Positions 25,738 through 32,627 of a DNA stretch of 37,288 nt are shown here, piece after piece. The stretch's first letter is position 1. Each line of letters opens with the position of its first letter. The stretch is from Streptomyces muensis (GTDB taxonomy: Bacteria; Actinomycetota; Actinomycetes; Streptomycetales; Streptomycetaceae). Below the pieces are notes generated by a model. It was not told the DNA's origin, did not search any database, and worked only from the letters and a program-made list of their open reading frames with translations. Made by a program: the position numbers and the translations under genes. The stretch is from NCBI RefSeq assembly GCF_021474425.1, contig NZ_JAKEIP010000063.1, forward strand, positions 1 through 37,288, given 5' to 3'.

Positions 25738-26618
25738 GCCGCGTCCATCGGGGCCCAGCCGGTCTTGGCCAGCCACTGGTCGAGGGTGAGCATCTGCGGG
25801 AACTGGGCGCGCAGGGTGGGGATGTCGGCGTGGTAGCCGATGCCGTTGAGCCAGGTGTACGAGATCGCCTGCCACTCGAAGCCCGTGCGGTGCAGCTCCG
25901 GTATCGGCACCGAGACGAAGCGGGCGGGCAGCCCGGTGTGCCGGCCGAAGGCGTCGGCGATCTGCTCACCGGTCAGCTCGTCCCCGGCCAGCTCGATCTT
26001 GGCGCCGCCGAAGGTGTCGGGGTCGTCGAAGGCGTCGGCCGCGAAGTAGCCGATGTCGGGACCGCTGATCATCTGCAGGGTGTTGGTCGGCCCGAGCCCC
26101 CGCCGGAAGGTCAGTACCCCGTCCTCCATGACGAGGGGCGACATGTCGTGGTTCAGGTTCTCCATGAAGTACGACGGCCGCAGGAAGGTGAAGTTGAGCT
26201 CGTTCTCCTGGATCCGCTGCTCGATGGCGAGCTTGGACAGCCGCCAGTTCACGCCCTCGGGCCGCTCGGCGCCGCCGACCGAGCTGTGGACGTAGTGCTG
26301 GACGCCGAGGTCACGGGCGGCGTCGGCGCAGATCTTGCCCTGCCGCTCCTCGCCCTCCACCCCGGCCGGCGTCATCGGCGTCTGGATGCTGAAGACGCCG
26401 TACGCGCCCGTCATCGCCGCGCGCACCGACTCGGCGTCCTCCAGGTCGCCGGTGTGCAGGCTCGCGCCCAGCTCCCGCAGCTCCTTGGCCTTGGGCGCGC
26501 CCGGGTCGCGGACGAACGCCCGCACGGTCCAGCCGCGTTCCAGCAGGTACCGGGCCGCGGAGCCGCCCTGCTTGCCGGTGGCGCCGAGGACCAGTACGGG
26601 CTTGTTCTCATCGGGCAT
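25734..26618 (-). CDS. actVA-ORF4: NmrA-like dimerisation enzyme, ActVA-ORF4-type
   Basis: 294 residues with a Rossmann fold of the NmrA/atypical SDR family. The NAD(P)-binding motif is GATGKQGG (12-19) after strand KPVLVL, and FVRDPGAPK follows at the cofactor 2'-phosphate-selective region. There is no classical Tyr-x3-Lys pair. The S. coelicolor counterpart is reported to catalyse biaryl coupling of two dihydrokalafungin units into actinorhodin, so its presence points to a dimeric product rather than monomeric kalafungin. That functional reading is by orthology only. The gene starts 66 bases after the actVA-ORF3 gene, across a 14-bp tandem repeat. Confidence 0.92.
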   Translation of the reverse strand: MPDENKPVLVLGATGKQGGSAARYLLERGWTVRAFVRDPGAPKAKELRELGASLHTGDLEDAESVRAAMTGAYGVFSIQTPMTPAGVEGEERQGKICADAARDLGVQHYVHSSVGGAERPEGVNWRLSKLAIEQRIQENELNFTFLRPSYFMENLNHDMSPLVMEDGVLTFRRGLGPTNTLQMISGPDIGYFAADAFDDPDTFGGAKIELAGDELTGEQIADAFGRHTGLPARFVSVPIPELHRTGFEWQAISYTWLNGIGYHADIPTLRAQFPQMLTLDQWLAKTGWAPMDAA

Positions 26619-26634
26619 GGCTGTGCCTTTCGTT

Positions 26635-26690
26635 GGTCGTCGTCACGAGTCGGTGGTCACGCGTCGGTCGTCACGCGTCGGACGTCACGC
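26635..26690. repeat. 14-bp tandem repeat, four copies
   Basis: Four adjacent 14-base units of the form GTCGGTCGTCACGC start at about 26635, 26649, 26663 and 26677. They span the gap between the actVA-ORF3 stop and the actVA-ORF4 start, and the last unit contains the ORF3 stop codon. Such short repeats vary by slippage; a spacing or RNA-structure role is possible but unproven. Confidence 0.75.
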
Positions 26691-27518
26691 CTCGCGGGAG
26701 GCTGCGGGCGAGGTGGACACCGAGAGCCGGCGGGCGGACAGCCGCACCCCTTGGCCGAAGTAGCGCTCCAGGAACAGCCCCAGGCCGAAGCTGAGGCCAC
26801 GCGGCCGTACGGCCTCCTCGCGGCCGCCGTTGTCGCGGCGCAGCCAGCGCGCGTCCAGCGACCGCAGGCCGATCCGGTCCACGCACAGCACCTCCTGCCC
26901 GTCGGCCGTCCAGCGGGCGGTGCCGGCCGCGGCGTCGTAGGCGACCTGGAGGCGGTGGAGCGTGCCGGGGGTGCGGTCCGCTACCGGGACGCAGTAGGTG
27001 AAGGCGGCGAACTCGGCGTCCGGCTGGAGCGCGAGCCGCTCGTAGACCGCGTAGAGGCGGCCGTGCGTGAGGAAGAAGTCGAAGATGATGCCGGTCTCGA
27101 GGTCGACCGAGATCAGACCGCCCGCGCCGAGCCGGGGGTCGGTGGTGGCCTCGGCCACGTCGTCGTACGGGTGGGAGCGCAGGCCGAAGCCGCGCAGTCC
27201 CATCTCGGCGGTGACCGAGAGGACTTCACCGGGCCGAGCGGTGAACCCGCCGCGCGCGGAGGCGGTGCCGCCGGTGGTGAAGGCGCCCCAGCGCAGATGG
27301 AGCGGGGCGCCGTCCGGTCCCGGCTTGGGCTCGGTGAACGCCGGCCGCCTGGTCTGGGGCTGCCGGGCGCTCGGCACGACCCTCAGGCCGTCCGGCCCGC
27401 CGCGGACGATGCCGTCGCCCTCGGGAAGACCGTCGACCGGGCGCAGCCGCCACGGCGCGCCCGGTCCCTCGGTCACCAGTCCCGCGGTGAAATCCTCGCG
27501 GAAGATTTCTGTACTCAT
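26685..27518 (-). CDS. actVA-ORF3: DUF6081-like protein, ActVA-ORF3-type
   Basis: 277 residues, with no signal peptide or membrane segment. It is beta-rich, with Gly and aromatic residues (FREDFTAGLV, GLRVVPSARQPQTRRPAF, WGAFTTGGTASARGGFTARP), suggesting a jelly-roll/concanavalin-like sandwich. I recall related proteins, annotated DUF6081, in other aromatic polyketide clusters, but no defined reaction. A GGGGAGGG Shine-Dalgarno precedes the ATG at 27518. A SARP-type triple repeat lies 55-80 bases upstream, so this gene probably begins its own transcript reading through actVA-ORF4, ORF5 and ORF6. Confidence 0.85.
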   Translation of the reverse strand: MSTEIFREDFTAGLVTEGPGAPWRLRPVDGLPEGDGIVRGGPDGLRVVPSARQPQTRRPAFTEPKPGPDGAPLHLRWGAFTTGGTASARGGFTARPGEVLSVTAEMGLRGFGLRSHPYDDVAEATTDPRLGAGGLISVDLETGIIFDFFLTHGRLYAVYERLALQPDAEFAAFTYCVPVADRTPGTLHRLQVAYDAAAGTARWTADGQEVLCVDRIGLRSLDARWLRRDNGGREEAVRPRGLSFGLGLFLERYFGQGVRLSARRLSVSTSPAASREA

Positions 27519-27572
27519 CCGGCCCTCCCCGTGGTGTGCCCGTCCTACGGGCTCCACCCTGGCAAGAGGGCA

Positions 27573-27598
27573 TCGAGCTCCACTCGAAGCGGAGTCGA
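27573..27598 (-). promoter_or_regulatory. SARP-type triple repeat upstream of actVA-ORF3
   Basis: TCGA occurs at 27573, 27584 and 27595, an exact 11-bp period across three copies. On the minus strand the units read TTCGACT, TTCGAGT, CTCGATG. They lie in the 109-base gap before actVA-ORF3. The spacing and core match the sites in the other two act promoter regions, so an internal ActII-ORF4-dependent promoter is likely. Confidence 0.7.
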
Positions 27599-27627
27599 AG
27601 GGGCCTGGGCCCCTGATGGGCCTGGCG

Positions 27628-28023
27628 TCAGACGTTACGGCCGCGCTGTGCGGTGTCCTCGCCGATGCCCCAGGTGATGATGCGCCTGGGGTGGATGCGG
27701 ATCATCGCGGTGCCGAAGTACGGGTGCGGCGGCTGGGCGTCGGTGAGTGCCTCGGCCCGGCCGCGCACTTCGATACCGCGTACGTTCCACGGCTGCGTGG
27801 AGATCAGGTCGTCGACGACGAAGGCGACCTGGTCGTTCTTGCCGACGTTGCGGAACTTCTTGCTGGCCGTCAGGTTGTGGCCGCCGATGTCGATCGTGCC
27901 GGTCTCGGTGTTGACCGTGAACGAGACGGGGTTGACCTGGGGCTGGCCGTCGGCCGCCACGGTGGCCAGCCGGCCGAGGTTCTGGGAGGCGTAGTACTCG
28001 AGCTCGTCAGGAGTGAAAGGCAT
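27628..28023 (-). CDS. actVA-ORF2: PPOX-class F420/flavin oxidoreductase, ActVA-ORF2-type
   Basis: 131 residues with the split-barrel fold of the pyridoxamine-5'-phosphate-oxidase-like family. Segments seen are LGRLATVAADGQPQVNPVSF and GGHNLTASKKFRNVGKNDQVAF, typical of actinobacterial F420-binding members of this size. In the act cluster the gene is actVA-ORF2, whose exact step is unsettled; a late redox role is plausible. The Shine-Dalgarno AAGGAAG lies within the end of the exporter gene, whose stop is one base from this ATG. Confidence 0.9.
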   Translation of the reverse strand: MPFTPDELEYYASQNLGRLATVAADGQPQVNPVSFTVNTETGTIDIGGHNLTASKKFRNVGKNDQVAFVVDDLISTQPWNVRGIEVRGRAEALTDAQPPHPYFGTAMIRIHPRRIITWGIGEDTAQRGRNV

Positions 28024-28024
28024 G

Positions 28025-29887
28025 TCAGCTTCCTTGGGCCTTGGTCTTGGTGTGGTCGGAGTGCTCCCGGCCGGGCGCGGGGCCCGCCGGGGGCTTCGGG
28101 GTCGTGACGGTGGCGGGCAGCCAGCGCAGCACGGCGAGGGCGCCCACGAGGGCGGCCGCCGCGGCGGCCCCGGCGGCCAGGTGCATGGCGTCCAGGAACG
28201 CCTGCCGTGCCGGAGAGACGAGTCCGCTCTCCCCCAGCCGGGTCGCGGCCAGCAGCGTGGCGTCCAGGGACTCCCCGGCCTCGCGCCGCACGGAGGGCGG
28301 CAGTACGCCGAGCTCGTCCTCGATGCCGTCGCGGTAGGCGGCGCCCATGAGGGAGCCGAGCACCGCGACGCCGAGTGCGCCGCCCAGCTGGCGCACGGTG
28401 TTGTTCATCGCGGAGGCCACGCCCGCCTTCTCGCGTGGGATCGCGTTCATGATGGACACGGCTGCGGTCGGCATGACGCAGGCTACGCCTGCTCCCAGTG
28501 CGGCGAACAAGGCGAGGATCAGCCAGAGCGGGGCGTGCTGGGTCACGAAGACGACCCCGGAGAGCGACGCGGTCACGGCGAACATGCCCGCCGCGCACAC
28601 GTTGCGCGGGCCGACCGAGCGGACCAGGACCGTGCTCAGGGGCCCGCAGACCACGTTCGCCACGGCCAGCGCGACGGTGCAGCTCCCGGCCTGGAGCGGG
28701 GTGTAGCCGCGCACGCTCTGGAGGTAGAAGGCGCTGAAGAACAGAAAGCCCATCATCGCGAAGCTGACGAAGCCGACGGCCGCGACAGCGGTGGAGAACG
28801 CCTTCAGCCGGAAGAAGCCCAGTTCCAGGGAGGGTTCGGCGGTACGGCGCTCATGCCACAGGAACACCCCGAGCAGTCCGAGTCCGGCCAGTCCGGGCCC
28901 CCAGACCGTGGGCTGGGTGACCCCGCCGGTCCGGCCGGCCTCGATGATGCCGTAGACGACGAGCACGAGACCGGCGATCGAGAGCAGCAGCCCGGCCGCG
29001 TCGACGCGTTTGCCCGTGGCGCCCCGTGTCTCGGGCACCAGCCACGCCACCGCGATCAGACAGACCGCCACGATCGGCACGTTGACCAGGAAGACCGAGC
29101 CCCACCAGAAGTGCGCGAGCAGCAGTCCGCCGGTGACGGGCCCGATGCCGAGCGCGAAGCCGACCGAGGCCGCCCAGATGCCGAGGGCCTTGGGCCGCTC
29201 CCGTATCGGGAAGACGGCCGCGATGGTGGCCAGCGTGCTCGGCAGCACCGCCGCGCCGCTCACCCCCATACAGGCGCGGGCCACGATGAGCTGCTCCGGC
29301 GACCCGGCATAGGCCCCGGCCAGCGACGACAGCCCGAACAGGGCGAGCCCCAGCAGCAGTACGCGCCTGCGCCCCAGCCGGTCGCCGAGCACACCCCAGG
29401 TGAACAAGGTCGCGGCGAACGCCAGGGTGTATGCACTCAGCACCCACTCGACCTGACTGTGCGAGGCACCGAGACCCTGCTCCGGGTCGGTGAGCGTGCG
29501 CAGCGTCACGTTGAGCACGGTGTTGTCGAGGATGATGCTCACCAGGCTGAGAACCAGCACCGCGAGGATGCCCCAGCGCCGCGGATGCCCCTCGTCCGAC
29601 GGGCGGGCCGGCGCGGGACCGCCGGGTCGAGCGGGGCCGGGTGCCGCGGGTCCGGGTGCCGCAGACGCCGGTCCGACAGGTCCCGGTGTCGCAGGGCCGG
29701 ACGCCGCAGACCCCGGTCCCACAGGTCCCAGTGCCGCAGGTCCCGGTGTCACAGGAGCGGACGCCGCAGACCCTGGAGCCACAGGACCGGACGCCACAGG
29801 CCCGGATCCCTCAGGCCCCGGTCCCACAGGCCCAGATGCCCCAGGCCCAGATGCCTCAGGCCCCGGTGTCGCAGGCCCGGATGTCAC
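28025..29887 (-). CDS. actVA-ORF1: MFS (DHA2) exporter with pentapeptide N-terminus, ActVA-ORF1-type
   Basis: 620 residues by the start chosen here. Residues 2-76 are fifteen exact pentapeptide units of the type TSGPA/APGPV, then a Pro/Ala-rich linker to about 102. The 14-helix DHA2 transporter begins at RRWGILAVLVLSLVSIILDN, with the family motif LDNTVLNVTL and antiporter motif GIGPVTGGLLL. It is the second MFS pump of the act cluster and presumably exports product or intermediates. The GTG at 29887 overlaps the actVI-ORF4 stop (GTGA), supporting the full-length extension. No ATG exists before the first helix, although in-frame GTGs occur within the repeats, so a shorter form cannot be excluded. 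Confidence 0.9.
   Translation of the reverse strand: MTSGPATPGPEASGPGASGPVGPGPEGSGPVASGPVAPGSAASAPVTPGPAALGPVGPGSAASGPATPGPVGPASAAPGPAAPGPARPGGPAPARPSDEGHPRRWGILAVLVLSLVSIILDNTVLNVTLRTLTDPEQGLGASHSQVEWVLSAYTLAFAATLFTWGVLGDRLGRRRVLLLGLALFGLSSLAGAYAGSPEQLIVARACMGVSGAAVLPSTLATIAAVFPIRERPKALGIWAASVGFALGIGPVTGGLLLAHFWWGSVFLVNVPIVAVCLIAVAWLVPETRGATGKRVDAAGLLLSIAGLVLVVYGIIEAGRTGGVTQPTVWGPGLAGLGLLGVFLWHERRTAEPSLELGFFRLKAFSTAVAAVGFVSFAMMGFLFFSAFYLQSVRGYTPLQAGSCTVALAVANVVCGPLSTVLVRSVGPRNVCAAGMFAVTASLSGVVFVTQHAPLWLILALFAALGAGVACVMPTAAVSIMNAIPREKAGVASAMNNTVRQLGGALGVAVLGSLMGAAYRDGIEDELGVLPPSVRREAGESLDATLLAATRLGESGLVSPARQAFLDAMHLAAGAAAAAALVGALAVLRWLPATVTTPKPPAGPAPGREHSDHTKTKAQGS
29662..29886. repeat. Fifteen-copy 15-bp tandem repeat coding GPx pentapeptides
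   Basis: Fifteen consecutive 15-base units, each starting CAG on the plus strand (consensus CAGGCCCCGGTGTCG), run without phase change from 29662 to 29886. They end at the start codon of the exporter. On the minus strand they encode fifteen five-residue units rich in Gly, Pro, Ala and Ser. This is a coding minisatellite prone to copy-number change. Confidence 0.93.
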
Positions 29888-30804
29888 TGGTCCGGCACCA
29901 GGACGAGCTTGCCGCGCACGTGGCCCTGTTCCAGGCGGTGGTGGGCCTCGGCCGCCTTGGCGAAGGGGAGGACGGCCTCGACGTGGGGCCGCAGCCGGCC
30001 CTCGGCGCACAGCGCGGCCAGGGCGGCGAGCCGCTCGGCGGACCGCACCACCTGCGGCATGACGATGCCCTCCTGGGCGGCGGCGCGGAAGTTGGCGATG
30101 GTGGCGATCCGGCCCCGGTCCGCGACCAGTTCGAGCGACACCGCGAGCGCCTCCGGTCCGCCGTGGCAGTCGAGGGCCGCGTCCACACCGTCCGGGGCGA
30201 GGGCGCGCACCCGGTCGGCGAAGCCCGGACCGTAGGCGACGGGCAGCGCGCCCAGCGAGCGCAGGAACTCGTGGTTGTGCTCGCCGGCGCTGCCGATCGC
30301 CGTGCCGCCCCGCTCGCGGACGAGCTGGACGGCGAGGCTGCCGACCCCGCCGGCCGCGGCGTGCACCAGCACGGTGTCGCCCCGGCCGACGCGCAGTGCC
30401 TCCAAGGCGATGTCCGCGGTCTGCCCGACGGCCGAGAGCGACCCCGCGACCTCCCAGGACAGCTCCGGCGGCTTGGCGGTGATCTGGTCCGCGCCGACGG
30501 CGAGCAGTTCGGTGCCGGACTGCATGACGGCGAACCCGAGCACCTCGTCGCCGGGCGCGAACCCGGTCACCTCCGGTCCGGTCCGCTCGACGACCCCGGC
30601 GAACTCGTTGCCGATGATCTGCGGGAACTCGACCGGATAACGCCCCCGCATGCCGCCGGACCGCACCCGGCAGTCGAACCCGTTGACCCCGACGGCCCGC
30701 ACCCGGACCGTCACCTGGCCCGCTCCCGGCACCGGCTCGGGCACATCGACGAGGCCCAGTACGTCCGGCCCGCCGAACTGGTGGATGACTACGGCCTTAG
30801 GCAT
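29884..30804 (-). CDS. actVI-ORF4: Zinc-less MDR enoyl reductase, ActVI-ORF4-type
   Basis: 306 residues of the medium-chain dehydrogenase/reductase, quinone-oxidoreductase branch. The N-terminal GroES-like half (VIHQFGGPDVLGL, VGVNGFDCRVRSG) lacks the zinc ligands of alcohol dehydrogenases. The Rossmann half has the NADPH motif HAAAGGVGSLAVQL. In act biosynthesis ActVI-ORF4 and ActVI-ORF2 are enoyl reductases acting around C15 of the pyran intermediate. It starts 30 bases after the actVI-ORF3 stop, and its own stop overlaps the exporter start. Confidence 0.93.
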   Translation of the reverse strand: MPKAVVIHQFGGPDVLGLVDVPEPVPGAGQVTVRVRAVGVNGFDCRVRSGGMRGRYPVEFPQIIGNEFAGVVERTGPEVTGFAPGDEVLGFAVMQSGTELLAVGADQITAKPPELSWEVAGSLSAVGQTADIALEALRVGRGDTVLVHAAAGGVGSLAVQLVRERGGTAIGSAGEHNHEFLRSLGALPVAYGPGFADRVRALAPDGVDAALDCHGGPEALAVSLELVADRGRIATIANFRAAAQEGIVMPQVVRSAERLAALAALCAEGRLRPHVEAVLPFAKAAEAHHRLEQGHVRGKLVLVPDQ

Positions 30805-30834
30805 GCGTTCTCCACTTCCGCTTGACGGTGCTTG

Positions 30835-31473
30835 CTACTTCTTGACCTGCGTGCTCGCCAGGACGGTCTGGGGCTTCGCCGGGTCCGGGAAGCACTCGAA
30901 CGGGCCCCACTCGTCGAGGATCGGCTGGTAGCGGTACCAGTAGAAACCGGGCTGCTCGTAACTCGAGCCGCCCGGACCGAAGTTGAGGGTACCGGCGGCC
31001 TTCGGCGCCTTGTAGGTGACCTTCAGCGTCGGCAGGTCGAACTCGACACCGCCCTCCAGCGGACCGGAGGCGCTGACGATGATGTCCTGGCCCTCGACCT
31101 TGACCTTGAGCGCGGAGTCACCGAGCCCGCTGCCGCCGGTGAGCTTCACCTTCTTGACCTTCGCGCCCTCCGGGATCCGGTAGGCGACCCGAACGTCCTT
31201 GACGGTCTTGTTGTACTCGGCGAAAGCGGTGATCGGGGCCGGGTCGTACGTGGCCTGGAACTGCTTGCCCGCCCGGACCGCGGCGGGCACGGTGACGTCG
31301 AAGCCGCGCTTGTAGTCGTAGACCGGGTGCGTGTTGCCCTGCACATAGGTCCGGCACTCGTACGGCACGTCGACGTTCGCGGCGTGCGCGCTGGTGCCCA
31401 GGCTCATGACACCGCCGAGGGCGATGGCCGACGCGGCGGTCAGACGTATCACGTGTTGACGCGAAGAGGTCAT
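30835..31473 (-). CDS. actVI-ORF3: Secreted pyran-forming dehydratase-like protein, ActVI-ORF3-type
   Basis: 212 residues. A Sec-type signal peptide is clear: a short basic start (MTSSRQHVIR), hydrophobic core (LTAASAIALGGVMSL) and cleavage predicted after AHA at residue 31. The mature part is beta-rich, with two Cys, one near residue 40 (YECRTYV) and one near 197 (FECFPDP), placed to form a disulfide outside the cell. In S. coelicolor ActVI-ORF3 is linked to dehydration and pyran-ring formation and has been found as an extracellular protein. The ATG at 31473 has AAGGAG about 11 bases upstream. The preceding 170 bases hold a 15-bp tandem repeat whose frame is also open, but no upstream start is convincing. 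Confidence 0.9.
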   Translation of the reverse strand: MTSSRQHVIRLTAASAIALGGVMSLGTSAHAANVDVPYECRTYVQGNTHPVYDYKRGFDVTVPAAVRAGKQFQATYDPAPITAFAEYNKTVKDVRVAYRIPEGAKVKKVKLTGGSGLGDSALKVKVEGQDIIVSASGPLEGGVEFDLPTLKVTYKAPKAAGTLNFGPGGSSYEQPGFYWYRYQPILDEWGPFECFPDPAKPQTVLASTQVKK

Positions 31474-31486
31474 GGAAAAGGTCTCC

Positions 31487-31591
31487 TTGGGACTCGTGGA
31501 ATACGAACTCACGGATTGAGAACTCGCGGATTGCGAACTCTTGGAATACGAACTCGTGGAATTCGGGCCGTTGGGACACGAATTCCCGGGG
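31487..31591. repeat. 15-bp tandem repeat in the actVI-ORF3 leader
   Basis: About five clear 15-base units (for example TACGAACTCACGGAT, TGAGAACTCGCGGAT, TACGAACTCGTGGAA) plus two degenerate ones run from 31487 to 31591. They lie inside the 167-base gap between the actVI-ORF2 stop and the actVI-ORF3 start, just upstream of the Shine-Dalgarno. They are probably transcribed as a repetitive 5' leader or intercistronic segment. No SARP-type TCGA repeats occur here. Confidence 0.8.
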
Positions 31592-31640
31592 TGCGAAATG
31601 GGTGGCTCGGAACGGAGGCCGGTCCCGGGGGAAAGGTCGG

Positions 31641-32627
31641 TCAGGGAATCAGCACGACCCGGCCCAGCTGGGCCCTGGCCTCCAGAAGGGTGTGCGCCTC
31701 GGCGGCCCGCTCCAGCGGCAGCCGGGCGTGTACGGCGGACTTGACCTGTCCGTCGGCCAGCAGCCGGGTGAGTTCGGCGACGCCGGCCTCGTACTCCTGC
31801 GGGCGGCCGAGCCGCCAGGCCGACAGCGCGAAGCCGGTGACGTACTTGATGCCGATGAGGTCCATCACCGACACCCGCGGGATCTCCAGCTCGCCGCCGG
31901 ACGAGCCGTAGAACACGAGCCGGCCGCCCGGGGCGAGCAGACGGACGCCCTGTTGAAGGACCTCGGCGCCGACACCGTCCAGGATCAGGTCGGGCCCACG
32001 TCCTCCGGTGAGTTCGCGGACCTCCTCGGCCCAGGTCGGGGAGCGGTGGTCGACGACGGCGTCGGCGCCCACGGCCCGGGCGAACTCGCGCTTGCCGGAC
32101 TCGCCCGCGGTGCCGATGACCTGGCCGGCTCCGGCCGCCCGGGCGAGCTGGACCGCGATGTGCCCGACGCCGCCGGCCGCGGCGTGCACCAACACCGTCT
32201 CGCCCTTGGCCAGTTGCCCGGCCCGCAGCACCCCGAGGGCGATCAGCCCGGTGCCCGGGAGGACCGCGGCCTCGGCGGCGTCCAGCTCCTCGGGTACGGC
32301 CACGACGGTGGCGGCGTCGACGACGACCTGCTCGGCGTAGGCACCGTAGAGGGTGAAGGCACCGACCCGGTCCCCGGGGCTCAGCCCCGTCACCTCCGGC
32401 CCCACCGCGCTGATCCTGCCGACGACGTCCCCGCCGAGGACGACGGGGAACACGGGCTTCCACATGGGCGCGGGAAAGACCTCGCGCCGCATCTGGGTCT
32501 GCGCATGGCCGACGCTGACCGCCTCGACGGCGATGCGCACCTGGCCGGGCCCGGGCTCGGGAACCGGGCGCTCGGCGACGTGGAGCACGTCGGGGGCGCC
32601 GTATCGATCAAACTGAACGGCCCGCAT
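31641..32627 (-). CDS. actVI-ORF2: MDR enoyl reductase, ActVI-ORF2-type
   Basis: 328 residues of the zinc-independent quinone-reductase branch of MDR proteins. The N-terminal GroES-like half has FDRYGAPDVLHVAERPVPEP and SVGHAQTQMRR. The NADPH site is HAAAGGVGHIAVQL, followed by GTAGESGKREFARAVGAD. ActVI-ORF2 reduces the enoyl bond that fixes stereochemistry at C15 in (S)-DNPA-derived intermediates. The ATG at 32627 overlaps the actVI-ORF1 stop (TGATG); an adjacent in-frame TTG one codon upstream is less likely. Confidence 0.94.
   Translation of the reverse strand: MRAVQFDRYGAPDVLHVAERPVPEPGPGQVRIAVEAVSVGHAQTQMRREVFPAPMWKPVFPVVLGGDVVGRISAVGPEVTGLSPGDRVGAFTLYGAYAEQVVVDAATVVAVPEELDAAEAAVLPGTGLIALGVLRAGQLAKGETVLVHAAAGGVGHIAVQLARAAGAGQVIGTAGESGKREFARAVGADAVVDHRSPTWAEEVRELTGGRGPDLILDGVGAEVLQQGVRLLAPGGRLVFYGSSGGELEIPRVSVMDLIGIKYVTGFALSAWRLGRPQEYEAGVAELTRLLADGQVKSAVHARLPLERAAEAHTLLEARAQLGRVVLIP

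Noticed and set aside
26635..26690. Possible CRISPR array
   Set aside because: Units are directly adjacent 14-mers with no spacers, and no cas genes are present; the same holds for the 15-bp and 11-bp arrays in the window.
28013..30235. A long plus-strand open frame opposite the ActVA-ORF1 exporter
   Set aside because: Repetitive, charged low-complexity product opposite a clear 14-helix MFS protein; antisense shadow.
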